Below are positions 50,461 to 60,975 of a DNA stretch of 64,000 bases, in pieces; within the stretch, counting starts at the first letter, position 1; every line of letters starts with the position of its first letter. The DNA is taken from contig JAPXFQ010000804.1 of the NCBI GenBank assembly GCA_028564705.1, positions 2,542,001-2,606,000 on the forward strand, read 5' to 3'. The notes beneath the pieces were generated by a model. That model searched no databases, had not been told where the DNA came from, and was given only the letters and a program-made list of their open reading frames with translations. Source of the stretch: Apricaphanius iberus (Eukaryota > Chordata > Actinopteri > Cyprinodontiformes > Aphaniidae). Made by a program: the position numbers and the translations under genes.

Positions 50461-51201
50461 TTTACTCACCCAAACAGGTTTGGAGCCACTTGGAGTTCTT
50501 CAGGAGAAGTTTATATCCAGTCACGATCCATATAACGGGAGTCAATCAGGGCAGGAGATCTGCCGTATGTAATGAGGCATTATCTGCATTAAAACTTTAG
50601 CCATGTCTTGTTAAGAATAGTTAGCGATAATCCCCCTGTATTTCCGAAACATCTCGAAGGTGCTAACGTATTAGCTTCTGTGGTTGTTAACAGGCTTCTA
50701 ATTGAACCGATTGTGTCTTAAGATAACCTGGGATTTCAGTGACGTCACAAACGGTTGTGGAAAGGGAGTCTGTGGAAGCTGAACTTAGTCCAATTGGTCA
50801 TTCTGCTAGTAGTTTTAAAACACGCAAATGTAAAACATGTCTGGAGTAGCAAGTTCTGTCTGATCAACCACCATAGAGCAAAAAGTGAAAGCCCTGCTCA
50901 GGCTACACATTGAAGGAGCAGCACAGTGACTAATTGTAATCGCGCGATACTGTAGTTGTATCATAATCTCTAAATCACCCTGAAACAGAACAAGCACTTC
51001 CAAGACGCTCTGAAATCCAAGGGGAGTCCTAACGATTAATGAATCATTGGTTAAATTGAGCTTGGTGGCAGATAATGCCTTATTACATGCAGCAAATCTC
51101 CTGCCCTGATGGACTCATTACATGGATATACACCAATAGCAACTGGATATAAACGCCTCCTGAACGGCTCAACTGGCTCCAAACTTGTCTGGGTGAGTAA
51201 A
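50461..51201. mobile_element. Foldback MITE, about 740 bp
   Basis: Arms 50461-50587 and 51068-51201 are inverted copies (tttactcaccca, caggtttggagccac, gggcaggaga, ggcattatctgc conserved), with moderate divergence. The 480-bp centre has no coding. It lies between the convergent ends of peak3 and oaz1. Confidence 0.8.
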
Positions 51202-51640
51202 GGAAAAAGTTGGAAAAAGAAACTTCTTTAATATCCTGAAATTGTGTGGTTTTACTGCAAGATGATAAAGAATATTTTTTTAAAAAGTGGAGTGTACAAA
51301 TACAAAACCCTGGATTTATAATTCAGACCCCATTTGGATTATACAAAAACTTTTGTTCAAAATTAATGGTATTATTACACCATTAAAAAGATAACTTTTC
51401 AAAGTTCAAAATGATGGAATCTGAACCTGAGAGTATGTTAACTGATCAGTTTTTTAGAGCCTAAATAAAGCCAGGTTAAAATATTGAGATTGTACCACAT
51501 TACAAAAGCATACTATGGACATTATAAACTTTCCCATCTCTAAATTTGATCTCATACACTGCTTTCCAACATCTGACATTTGTTATTTCAAGCTTTAAAT
51601 GCCATGAATCAAAGGACGACTCGTTATAAAGGTGAGCACT

Positions 51641-51646
51641 TTTATT
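51641..51646 (-). terminator. oaz1: Polyadenylation signal AATAAA of oaz1
   Basis: AATAAA on the minus strand, 429 bp past the oaz1 stop codon, giving a 3' UTR of about 0.45 kb. Region 51647-52074 is the presumed UTR. Confidence 0.6.
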
Positions 51647-52074
51647 TAGTAGTTACAACATGCAGATCTCTACTGAGTGAATCAAAACAAATTAAAACCA
51701 TGCACACATTAAAAAAATATTAACAGGGAAAAAAAATCAACTGATAATTACTATGAAAACATCTACTTACATGAGTACGATTTCAATTTATCTTAAATAT
51801 ATTGTGAAGATAGTCGGGATTCAGGTGTAGGATGAACAAGAACATTTTTAAACTGTGGTGAGGATGTAATGCCCAGATATCATGCAGGCTTCTGCTTTTT
51901 TTAACAACTCTAGTGCAACTCTTACTGACACACAGCAGGTAAAAGGAAAAAGAAAAACAGTCTTACACCAAAAACCTCAAACAAACTGGAGGACTAGAAT
52001 ATATTCATTTTGAGAACTGATGAGTTGGCATTGATTGAAATAAGAACAAACATTTGTAACTGCTCAGCGTCATT

Positions 52075-55000
52075 TTATTCGTCATCGGAGGAGTCTCGCT
52101 CGATGCTGTAAGCCATGAAGAAAGCGTCAGGTCGGGAGGGGACGAGAGGATGACCCGGTCTAACAATCTCAAAGCCCAGGAAACTGAATGTACGTAGCAA
52201 GGATGCTGAGGAGAAGCACGGGAAGAGATGCTCATTAGTATGATCTCAGCACAGTTACAATACTTGCTCTAAAAAGTCAACATCTGAAGTTAACGTAGAG
52301 CTAGGAGACACAAACCCCAAAACTGAGCACACTACAACTAAATCAAAGACTTTAGAAACAAATATTAATAATAAAAAGAGATTTAGTTATTGTAAATTTA
52401 GCATTGAGCAAACTTCTCATTTCATTCATTTTAACAGTTTTTAAGTACTTATGACCTACTTAAAACAGCAGCTAATTTGCTTCCAGCTTTTGGAAGCATC
52501 AAAGGATTTGGATTTAGTGGAGTTGTTCTAACTTTAATTATGAAAAATAATAAATTTACTACTTTTTTTATATATTATTTTAACAAAAACAAGAGAACCA
52601 GATACACAGTTTTATCTACCAAACAAAGCGAAACGTAAACAAAATGTATTTAAAATAACGGACGACGTGGAGGTGTGAACGTCCCACGCAACGTCCATTA
52701 TTTTCTGATTATAGACACCTCGAAAGGCCTTATTCCGCTTATACCATAGTCACTTATGAAATAAAGAAATATTTAATTGATTAATAATACTTAAATGTGT
52801 TTTAGAGTTAAAATAATTAGGGTTTTTATTTTCACAAGTCGAGCTCACAATTTAATATCTCCCTTATGCAGGCGTTGCCAAGCAATGTGGAAACAGCGAG
52901 CCGACCACAGCAGTTTATCAGTGATGGGAAGTGAGAAGATGGCTTTACCTTATGCTACGTAATACAAAGTATCATTTCAGAAGGCCAGTGCACTACTTAC
53001 GGCTTATGTGTCCAGAGGATGATGCAAAACTTTGCGATGAAATAATGTTGAGTCTCCGTCGCTATTTGAGCCAGCGCAATAATTTAGAACTGTCATCAGA
53101 CAATTTGAAGGGACGCCTTTCCTAGGTGTACATTATCACTTTTTAAAGTACACTCTCCAGCCAATCAGAATCAAGTATTCACCCAGACCATGGTATAAGA
53201 AATGTTAAAGTAATGCAGACTGGTTCTGCTGTTGTATAACATATTGGCTCATTAACAATCAACAGTTGTTAAGTAAACCATCACGAGGAACACACAATCT
53301 TACCTCTGTCGTCACGGTTCTTGTGAAAGCAGATGAAAACGTGATCAGCCTGCAGCTGTTCTTCTGCATATTCCAGCAACAGTGCAAAACTATAGGGAAT
53401 CCAAGAAAAAATTAATTATTCAAAGATTCAAAAGTTGGAAGTAATCAAAACACAAGAGAAACAAAATGATCTGTATCATTAATAATCATCCAACGTCTAA
53501 CAATTTGCACGGAGATGTCCACAGGATTTGGGAGAAAAGGTGAAGCCATTGCAACAGAGAACAGACGCTGGGAATTAGTTACGTCACCTATATGTTTCTT
53601 TGCTCACAGCTGATTGGTCAAACTTCAGTCTGAGATCTCAAATCCAGAACATAACCTGCCCCGGAGCAGGTTAGCCGTGCAGCGTAAGAAACCATGGCAA
53701 CGAACACCGATTAAAGCCGAGCTACTTTCATAATACCTAAAACCCAAGGTTGGTGGAAACTAAGCTGAAACATAGCTGGCTAGCCACCTAAACCGGCTTC
53801 ATGGTACAGGCCCCTGGATTTCCAGGGTAACAACAGCCTATATTAGGGGGAAAAAACAAAAGAGTACATATACAAGCTACAGCCCATCATAGGTCGCAGC
53901 TGTTTTAACGTTTAATTAACTTCTGTATGAGTTCATGCAGAGGGGATTGTTAGGAAAGAGATTAGTGTTTGGGGAAGTGTCGATTTTATTAACATTTCAC
54001 CACAATAGAAACGCCTTGGCCGTCCTCTCTCTCTCTCTTTCTCTCTGTGTGTGTGTGTTCAGCAAATCTTCAAGAAAGACTTCAAGTTCGGACCTTCTGC
54101 TTTTATTCCCCCTGAAAGCTTTTTTCATCTTATTGTATTGAGACAGTTCTTCATGCTGGCTTCCCCAACAGCTCACCATTGATTCACTGATGCAAAGGGA
54201 ATGTGAAGCCACTATTTCCTTATTTAAAGACCAACTTCAATCATCTTTTGAGCCATTTTAAAATGTTCTCAGTGGCATTTAAATTAGTCACAAAACCCAG
54301 GCCATTTTGTAGGAGTTAGATTCTGCAAGCAGCTGCAGCACATTAACAATTGACCTCTGTGTTGTGGGCGGAGCCGCCGACGCAGAGGACCACCAGCTCT
54401 CTGTTTACGCTAGCTCTCCCGCTAGCTTCTAGCCCCGCACATCACTGGTACAATATCAGAGACAGATCCAGCCAGATGCCAGCTAGGACGAGGAACATTA
54501 GATCTAGTCCTGTTCTAGTGGATGCATCAGAATGGTATGAAGATGTCTTTGGAAACGTAGCCAAAGGATGTGATGAGGACTAAAACTTTTTAGTTGTTCA
54601 TTAGCTTTTTTATGGGCTTTATTATTGTGTTGAACAAACCTCTTTATTGGAGGACTTCAATTGGACCCCTATGGGTGTAAAAAGAGTTTTTATTCCAGAT
54701 GGGTCGGTTTTGTTTCGTTTATTGGACGACAACAGGTTAAGTCGCACACTTTATCTTCTGCGGATAAGTGTAGGTGTGTGTGTTTTTGTTGGTATAAGTG
54801 CTCTCTATGTTTACAGTTATAACTGTATCCATGATTTGTATATATTAGAATCACAAGACTCCTGGCTTTCGAATTATATAAAACATGCATAAGTAAAGAA
54901 AATCTGTAACTGAGCATTTGCTTTAAAGCTGCACAGAAAGAAGGATTTTTTTCTCCTACTGACCTGTCTTTGCTGCCTTCAGGCAAAGCTCCAGAAAGGA

Positions 55001-58000
55001 TTTCAACATAAAGGTTTCCCCCTTTCAACGCGGCCCTCCAGACACAATGTTTGCCTTCGGTGCGCCGCGGCTCAAAGAGCAAGAAACGCACTCTGCTGTT
55101 TGCAGGAGTAGGCTCTTCAAGAACCAACAAATGAGCATCCTACGGAGAGAAATAGACGTGAGTTGCAACTGAGAAAAGATTACCTGAAAAGTAAGATATA
55201 AGACAACATTAAAAGCTGATTAACATACAGAGTAGAATAGCTTAGCTGAAAGATTGCGATCCCGCTGGTCATTCCCTCGCCCACCTGGGATCTTCAGGGG
55301 TGGGAGAGGGGCATCAGGAGCACCACAGAGGCCCCGGACACGGGTTACTGCAACAGCGGGAGCACCTCCTGGGACTGGAGACACTGGGAGAAGAGGCAAA
55401 CACACACAAAGACGGAGCCATTTTAAGTCAAGTATGAACCAAACGCTTTGCTACCAAACACAAACCAAGAAAGCAAACACAGCTTTGGCGTTCATTGGAC
55501 AACAGAGTGTTAGTTGGTTAATAAGCACCAACTAACACGGGGGGCACAGAGTTCAATCAGTAACTGTCCTTTTCAAGGACACAAACATTGGTATACATGT
55601 CGACTCATGAAATTTGAAACTAGCACATTAACATGCCAGACAGGAAGTTGGTTTATGTTAAACTACCACTTCTCTGATGACGAAATAAAAATAAGCATTC
55701 CCAATTAAATTAGTCAACTTTCAGTGAAATATTAACTGCAAACTACATATAGTTTTAGTTTAGAAGGACCTCAGCGTTGCTACACAATTTCCATTTTGAA
55801 ATATACTGTAAAACATTTATCTTAGAAAACAAGTGTAAAGAAATCTGGATTTATTATCTGCATTTGCCATAAATCCAGCAGTGCTGAGTTTTTTTAACAT
55901 CTGGGCTAAATTTGATAAGCTTTTGTCACTTAGATTTGTCCAATTATCATACATAAATATATAGAAATATCCTATAGCATTTTTCCCTGTGCTGTATGCA
56001 AAAAAAAATATTTAAACTAATTGTTTTAATGCTTTGTTTAGCAACCAGTTTTAGGATCTTCATGTCCTGTTTAAAACCCTCGACTTAAGCCATCTGAAAG
56101 CGTAAAAAGAAGGGTTTAAACAGGCTCTCTGATTCCTAATAGAATCAACGTTTATCTACAGCTTCTCAGTCACTTTAAAAAACAAGCTGTTGTCAACAAT
56201 GTTAAAACGCAATGTATATTGTGGCAAATCGAAAATAAGTGACACAATTTAAGTAAAAGTCTATGTCAAACTGCTCTTTCCCCCCATGTAATGTCTTTAT
56301 CCTTTAGGAAACAAAAATGAAGTCAGGAGATAATCACTGTTCCACATTTGGCCAGACATAAAACTAAAAAAGGCACTCCACTGAAGCAACCTGCGTTTCA
56401 TCCGTTTTCCTGTGGTCCATTCCCCTTTTCCACCGTCAGGGACGAGGCCCAGCTAGTCTTACCATTGGCCTGCTTCATCCTTTGTCTAAGCGGTCCGCTC
56501 CCTTTTCAACGTAGGGAGAAGTACCACCAAGCTCTCTGAATTTAAACGTTCCTCAAAGACGGAGCTTAGCTTGTTGGCACCAACAAGGACGTGTCGCTGC
56601 ATTCGTGTCCTACTCTTCATAAAGATTAGTCTGTGTTCCCATTAGAAAGACTAGAAAGATGCTCTCTAGCGAAAATGTCACTGTTGTGCAATATCTGGTT
56701 AAAACCAGCTAAGAAACATTCATCACAATTGACAATGTTTTCAACACATTTTAGCAAATTATTTCATAAAATGAATACTTTAAACGAGTTACACTCTTCA
56801 CCATATCATTCTTCATACCATCTTACAACTCTCATATGGTAGTGTGTGTGTGTGTGTTTGTTAGTTAAAGGTCAGGAGTGGAATTACAGAAACATAGCTA
56901 CATGAGCAACAAGGATTTTCTAGCTTCTTTTTATGCAGGAGCAAGCTTGTCATGTCTGAATATTAAAAACCCACTCATGTATGTAAAAAATTATAGTTTG
57001 CAGCTGGTATTAGGAGGCCCAAAAAAATGTTATGTTTTTGTTGTGACCATCTTAGGCAATTCTCATCTCTGCTTCAGAACAACGGCTTTTAAGGAATTTA
57101 AAACATGTTTAGGTTATTTTTATTAATAAACAGCTGATGTTTATATTGTTGTTATTATTATTGTAAGACATGAAATTTAGAAAATGAAATTTGGAGAAAA
57201 ATAGACTAAATTCAAAGGGCCATGCACTCACTATAGTTCTTAAGTTGGAATCGAAAAAATTAAAATCTGTATTAGGCATGCAAAGACAGAACATTTTTTT
57301 TTTTTGAATTTTTATCAGAGCATATCAGCTCAAACAGACATACCTGTATGTCCAACCATTAATTAGTTTCAATAAAAAACAATAAAAAAAGTACTGCTAT
57401 GGTACTATAAGCGGTTGCATACCCGCATCTCACTCCAGTCCAAATGACTTTTAGCAATGAAAAAAAATTAATAATCGCAAAAAAGGTGACGTGATCATGA
57501 AATCCCCCAAAATTTATCATCTGGGTTTATTCCTTCATAAACAATATTTGCTCATTTGATATTCATCTGTAGAGACTTTAACGTTACAGATTATTCAAGA
57601 TGTAAATCGGGAAATGTTAAATCGATACTTGAAGTGGAAAAATTGGTCAAGGTTCAAAAGATGGGGATATAATTCTATGGTGGAAGAGCAAATGTACACT
57701 GTGTATCATTTGTTGTCTCAGAGTCCTCTATGCCACCCCCTTTCGCAGTGCAGTGGAAATTTCCTTTACAAGACGTCAGAACTGGACAGACCGCCTGAGT
57801 AAAAACCTTGTCAGAACACGACCTGAGTAAAAACGCCTGAAGTTATAACAGGAAAAATTGACCCCCAAAAAAAGCATAACTCTTGCTTCCAGATAAGTAC
57901 ATACCTTACATCAATATTTTTTATTTGTTTAATGTGACATCACAACCAGATGTGTTTTGAAAACTCAATACTAAGACAGACTCAGGTGGGGACACGGGTT

Positions 58001-58956
58001 GCTTTAGAGTATAGAGTAACCGGCCAGTTCCAAAAATAAATCTGGCTTAAATTTGATTTTTTTTTTTTTGTGCTGATAGCGAGTGAGCCAAATGAGGCGA
58101 ACACCTACGATGTATCACGACGTTGGTTGGTATAAACCTTACATCACAGACAAAGAATTAATCGTCGAAGTGTTTTCATAAGTACAACATGCGATACAAT
58201 GGAAAACATAAGGAAATATTGATGATTCTGTGTCAACTAAGATCCCCTAAACTAAGAAAACGTTATTTTCATTGCAGGGACAGAAAGACAACATCGATGA
58301 CATAACCCAAATGGATTTAAGATAAAATTGGCATTAAACGAAATATTATATCCTTACCCGCGAAGTGACTAAACTGTATTTTCACCATTCATCAGCTAAA
58401 TGCCTTTAATTTGACTTTTAAAGATAAAATTCAGATCTAAAATTGCCCCAAACAGCTAACGCACAGTAGTTAGCATCGAGCTAACAGATTTCAGTTGCGT
58501 TTCACATATTAGCCTTCTGGTTAGCATTAGCTGGCTAATAGGAGCGTGACTGTCAACAACATTACGTGACTTCTGTCTAATTCCTGGTCACCAATGTACA
58601 GTATATGCTTCAATTTTTAATCAAACATGTCAATTAAATGTTTATACTTCTTTTAAGAGTAAGTGATGAATAAAGAAAACACGTGAAAATTGTTTAAGAG
58701 GGTAAACTAGCGTATTAAATCGTGTCATTCTGAACATAGATGACTTATACCAATGGTTCCAGTAAATAGACCGTAGTACACCTTGCTAAGGCCGCAGCTC
58801 TAAAACTTAGCATTTAGCTATTTTTATATAACAGCTGACACCGACATACCTTTCGGGTTTATTACTGGACTGCTCAATAACAGGCATTTCGGGTCTTTCT
58901 TTTTCTCTTACAAAACAATGACTATTCAAAATCGTCTGTAGGTTGGATTTAACCAT
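52075..58956 (-). CDS. oaz1: Ornithine decarboxylase antizyme 1 (requires +1 frameshift)
   Basis: Five exons on the minus strand: 58850-58956, 55229-55383, 54964-55139, 53304-53389, 52075-52205, all with GT-AG introns and consistent phase. Antizyme binds ornithine decarboxylase, sends it to the 26S proteasome without ubiquitin, and blocks polyamine uptake. ORF1 starts [15 protein letters not shown], as in vertebrate OAZ1, and ends ...GPLWCS-TGA in exon 2 after 58 codons. Slipping +1 continues [20 protein letters not shown], giving 217 aa (human 228). ORF2 shows [20 protein letters not shown], then [19 protein letters not shown] and [20 protein letters not shown], and ends RDSSDDE. These favour OAZ1 over OAZ2 or OAZ3. 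Whether it is the a or b fish copy cannot be told. Introns are 3.5 kb, 89 bp, 1.6 kb and 1.1 kb. A second in-frame ATG at codon 24 may give the shorter isoform. Confidence 0.96.
52739..53198. mobile_element. MITE in oaz1 intron 4
   Basis: The left end ttataccatagtcac and the inverted right end (gaccatggtataa) match over about 13 bp, and the right side carries ccagccaatcagaatcaagt, a phrase of a common fish element. A 64-codon plus-strand frame inside (52931-53125) is unassigned. Confidence 0.65.
53570..53830. repeat. Probable fish MITE in oaz1 intron 3
   Basis: Contains cagctgattggtcaaact, cctgccccggagcaggtt and ccggcttcatggtacaggcc, phrases of a common teleost non-autonomous element. Termini were not fixed. 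Confidence 0.45.
54024..54058. repeat. Compound CT/GT microsatellite in oaz1 intron 3
   Basis: A CT run (54024-54046) passes directly into a GT run (to 54058). Confidence 0.9.
55258..55304 (-). promoter_or_regulatory. oaz1: Antizyme frameshift-stimulating RNA pseudoknot
   Basis: Just downstream of the ORF1 stop, minus-strand RNA can pair CCCACC (55304-55299) with GGUGGG (55285-55280), and GAUCCC (55292-55287, inside that loop) with GGGAUC (55263-55258). This is an H-type pseudoknot with two perfect 6-bp stems, the arrangement known for vertebrate antizyme 1. It begins 9 nt after the stop codon. Confidence 0.88.
55314..55319 (-). promoter_or_regulatory. oaz1: +1 frameshift site TCC-TGA
   Basis: Read on the minus strand, UGG UGC UCC UGA ends ORF1, and skipping one U continues UCC GAU GCC into ORF2. 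This is the conserved vertebrate antizyme shift site, where polyamines raise the efficiency of shifting. The stop codon is at 55316-55314. Confidence 0.95.
55384..58849 (-). other. oaz1 intron 1
   Basis: No exon or clear element is recognised. It includes a short TG run at 56844-56858 and several T and A runs. Open frames of 60-80 codons inside have no recognisable similarity. Confidence 0.6.
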
Positions 58957-59067
58957 CCGGCCAGCGTCCGCCACGGCTGTTCGCTCAGTCCCTCTCCTCG
59001 TCTGATGATGCCAGAATTAGGGCTGCGAGCTGCGATTAACAGTCAGGGGGGAGTGTCCCGCTCATAG

Positions 59068-59074
59068 TGACGTA
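59068..59074 (-). promoter_or_regulatory. oaz1: CRE-like site upstream of oaz1
   Basis: TACGTCA on the minus strand lies 112 bp upstream of the oaz1 ATG, in a relatively CpG-rich 130-bp stretch. It matches the core of cAMP-response elements; the function is inferred only from position. No TATA box is evident. Confidence 0.35.
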
Positions 59075-59081
59075 TACTGAA

Positions 59082-59135
59082 AAAACAATTATATATATAT
59101 ATATATATATGTGTCAGACAATATATAATTGTTTT
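59082..59135. repeat. AT-repeat with 15-bp inverted flanks
   Basis: aaaacaattatatat at 59082-59096 and its exact inverse at 59121-59135 enclose an (AT)n run and gtgtcagac. Confidence 0.85.
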
Positions 59136-59189
59136 GAAATTACATAATTGCAATTAAACAACAATAGTGAACATTTTGTAAAACATAAA

Positions 59190-60910
59190 AAAAAAGATGA
59201 AAGCAAAAATGTTTAATGGAGGAAAAAGTTAGGACACCCTACCCCCTAATAACTATTGTTGCCTCCTTTGGCTCATATAATTTCAGCGAAACGCCTTTTG
59301 TAGCCTTTTACTAGTCTCTGACATCGATCGGAAGAAAGTTTGCCCCACTCCTCTTTGCAGAATTGTTTCAGATGTGAATGTTTGAGGGTTTCCTGGCATG
59401 TACAGCCGAAATATACACACAAAGATTGCAGTCACCAATAAAGCTCTTCCCTGGACAACAGTCTCCACTCTCACTGATTCTGGAGAAAAAGTTTTTGAAA
59501 ATGAAATTCCCACTCCTGCACTCATTGTTGTCCCATGATCTAAAAACACCCTCCCTGACCACTCCTTGTTTCAATCTACCTGGTCACTTAAATCAATGAG
59601 AGTTTCTTGCACTTAATAGAGCTGTTTCTTTATCTTAGCTGACAGTTTCTGTAACCTTTAAACTTCCTGATTTGTTAGACCAGATTTAACTTTGTTAGCA
59701 ATATGACATTTTGCAGACTTATAGAAAACCTTAACATCAGGAAAAAAAGACTATATCCATGTCTTTCATATTTCTAGTGTCCTGAAAAAAGCTCCTAGCA
59801 GACGCAGGATACATCTTTTCTTTGCTTGAAAAACATTTCATGGTAGCTGATGTTGCGACCAGTATGTAATCATAGTCATCCACTTTTACATGAAAGCACA
59901 GGTCAAGTTCCTCTGATTTGTTAGGTAGGATCATGAAAACCTGACGCCTATGGGAAATGTGACTCAAAAATGGTGACTTACATCCAGACGGGGACTTTCT
60001 TGATTGGGGACAAAAAATGTCCACGTCTGGAAAGTTCCAGTTTCAAGAAATCATCAATAAACGGAGGGACGTTCAACAAGGTGGCACAACTGTCTGACAC
60101 ATACGCTCCTCCAACAGTAATACCTTCCTCCACTATTGTGCACTTTTGTGGGGTCCTTTTCTCATTTACTATAAGGCTGCTTTCTTATATCAAGATATTG
60201 TTTCCATAGTTTGTGCCTGTGCAGTAAAAATTGACAAATTTAGCAAACACATTGCATACTTGATCAAAATAGTGGTGGATGCATCATGCTGTGGGATGCT
60301 TTTCTCAGTCAGGTAAAGGGAAGTTTATGAAATTTGATGGGAAGATGAATACAGAGAATACCTGCAAGAACACTTGTTAGAGGCTTTTAAAGACTTGAGA
60401 CTGAGGAAGAAGCTCATCTTCCAAAAAGACAATGAACTTAAACATACAACTAGAGCTACAGGGGAATAGTTGAAGCACAGATTTCAAACTCAAGGCCTGT
60501 ACAATAAATCTGGTCAACCATAACCATTTATGTGGCAATCTCGAGTCCAGGCGGTCACATAACTAGAACTGTGTAGTTACATCATGTTTAATCTGTTTAA
60601 TCGGATAAGATTTTCTATATTTAGTGCCAAATGACAGCATTTAAATATGTTAAACATTTTAACAAGTAAAACTGTAATATTTTAACAACTTGTTTTTTTT
60701 TTAAGCAATACATTTTACCACAACCGGCCCTTTGGGGACATTCAAAATCTAGGTGTGGCCTGAAATGAATGCAACTGAGAATCTATGGTGAGACATGAGA
60801 ATTGCAATTGGTTGTTTGTCTGTTAGATAAAACCTCATGAAAAAATATTGACATTTGTGATCAATAAATGTGAAAAAGGGAAAAGGTATGAATAGTTTTT
60901 AAGGCACTTT
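59190..60910. mobile_element. Decayed Tc1-like DNA between oaz1 and the next gene
   Basis: The left part (59225-59345) includes gttgcctcctttggctcata and gatcggaagaaagtttgccc, typical non-coding lead-ins of fish Tc1 derivatives. On the plus strand near 60275-60330 a transposase scrap reads GGCIMLWDAFLSQVKGSL then a stop, and the right end near 60870-60910 has tgaatagtttttaaggcact. At least two insertions are likely. Confidence 0.5.
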
Positions 60911-60975
60911 GTGGTACTGCCATCTCTGGTGCCCTTTCTCCAGTGAGCACTATCAGTGTCATTTTCCTTTTTTTT

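Noticed and set aside
54350..54583. 77-codon plus-strand ORF in oaz1 intron 3
   Set aside because: Starts in CTAGC-rich repeat-like DNA, antisense to oaz1, with no recognised similarity.
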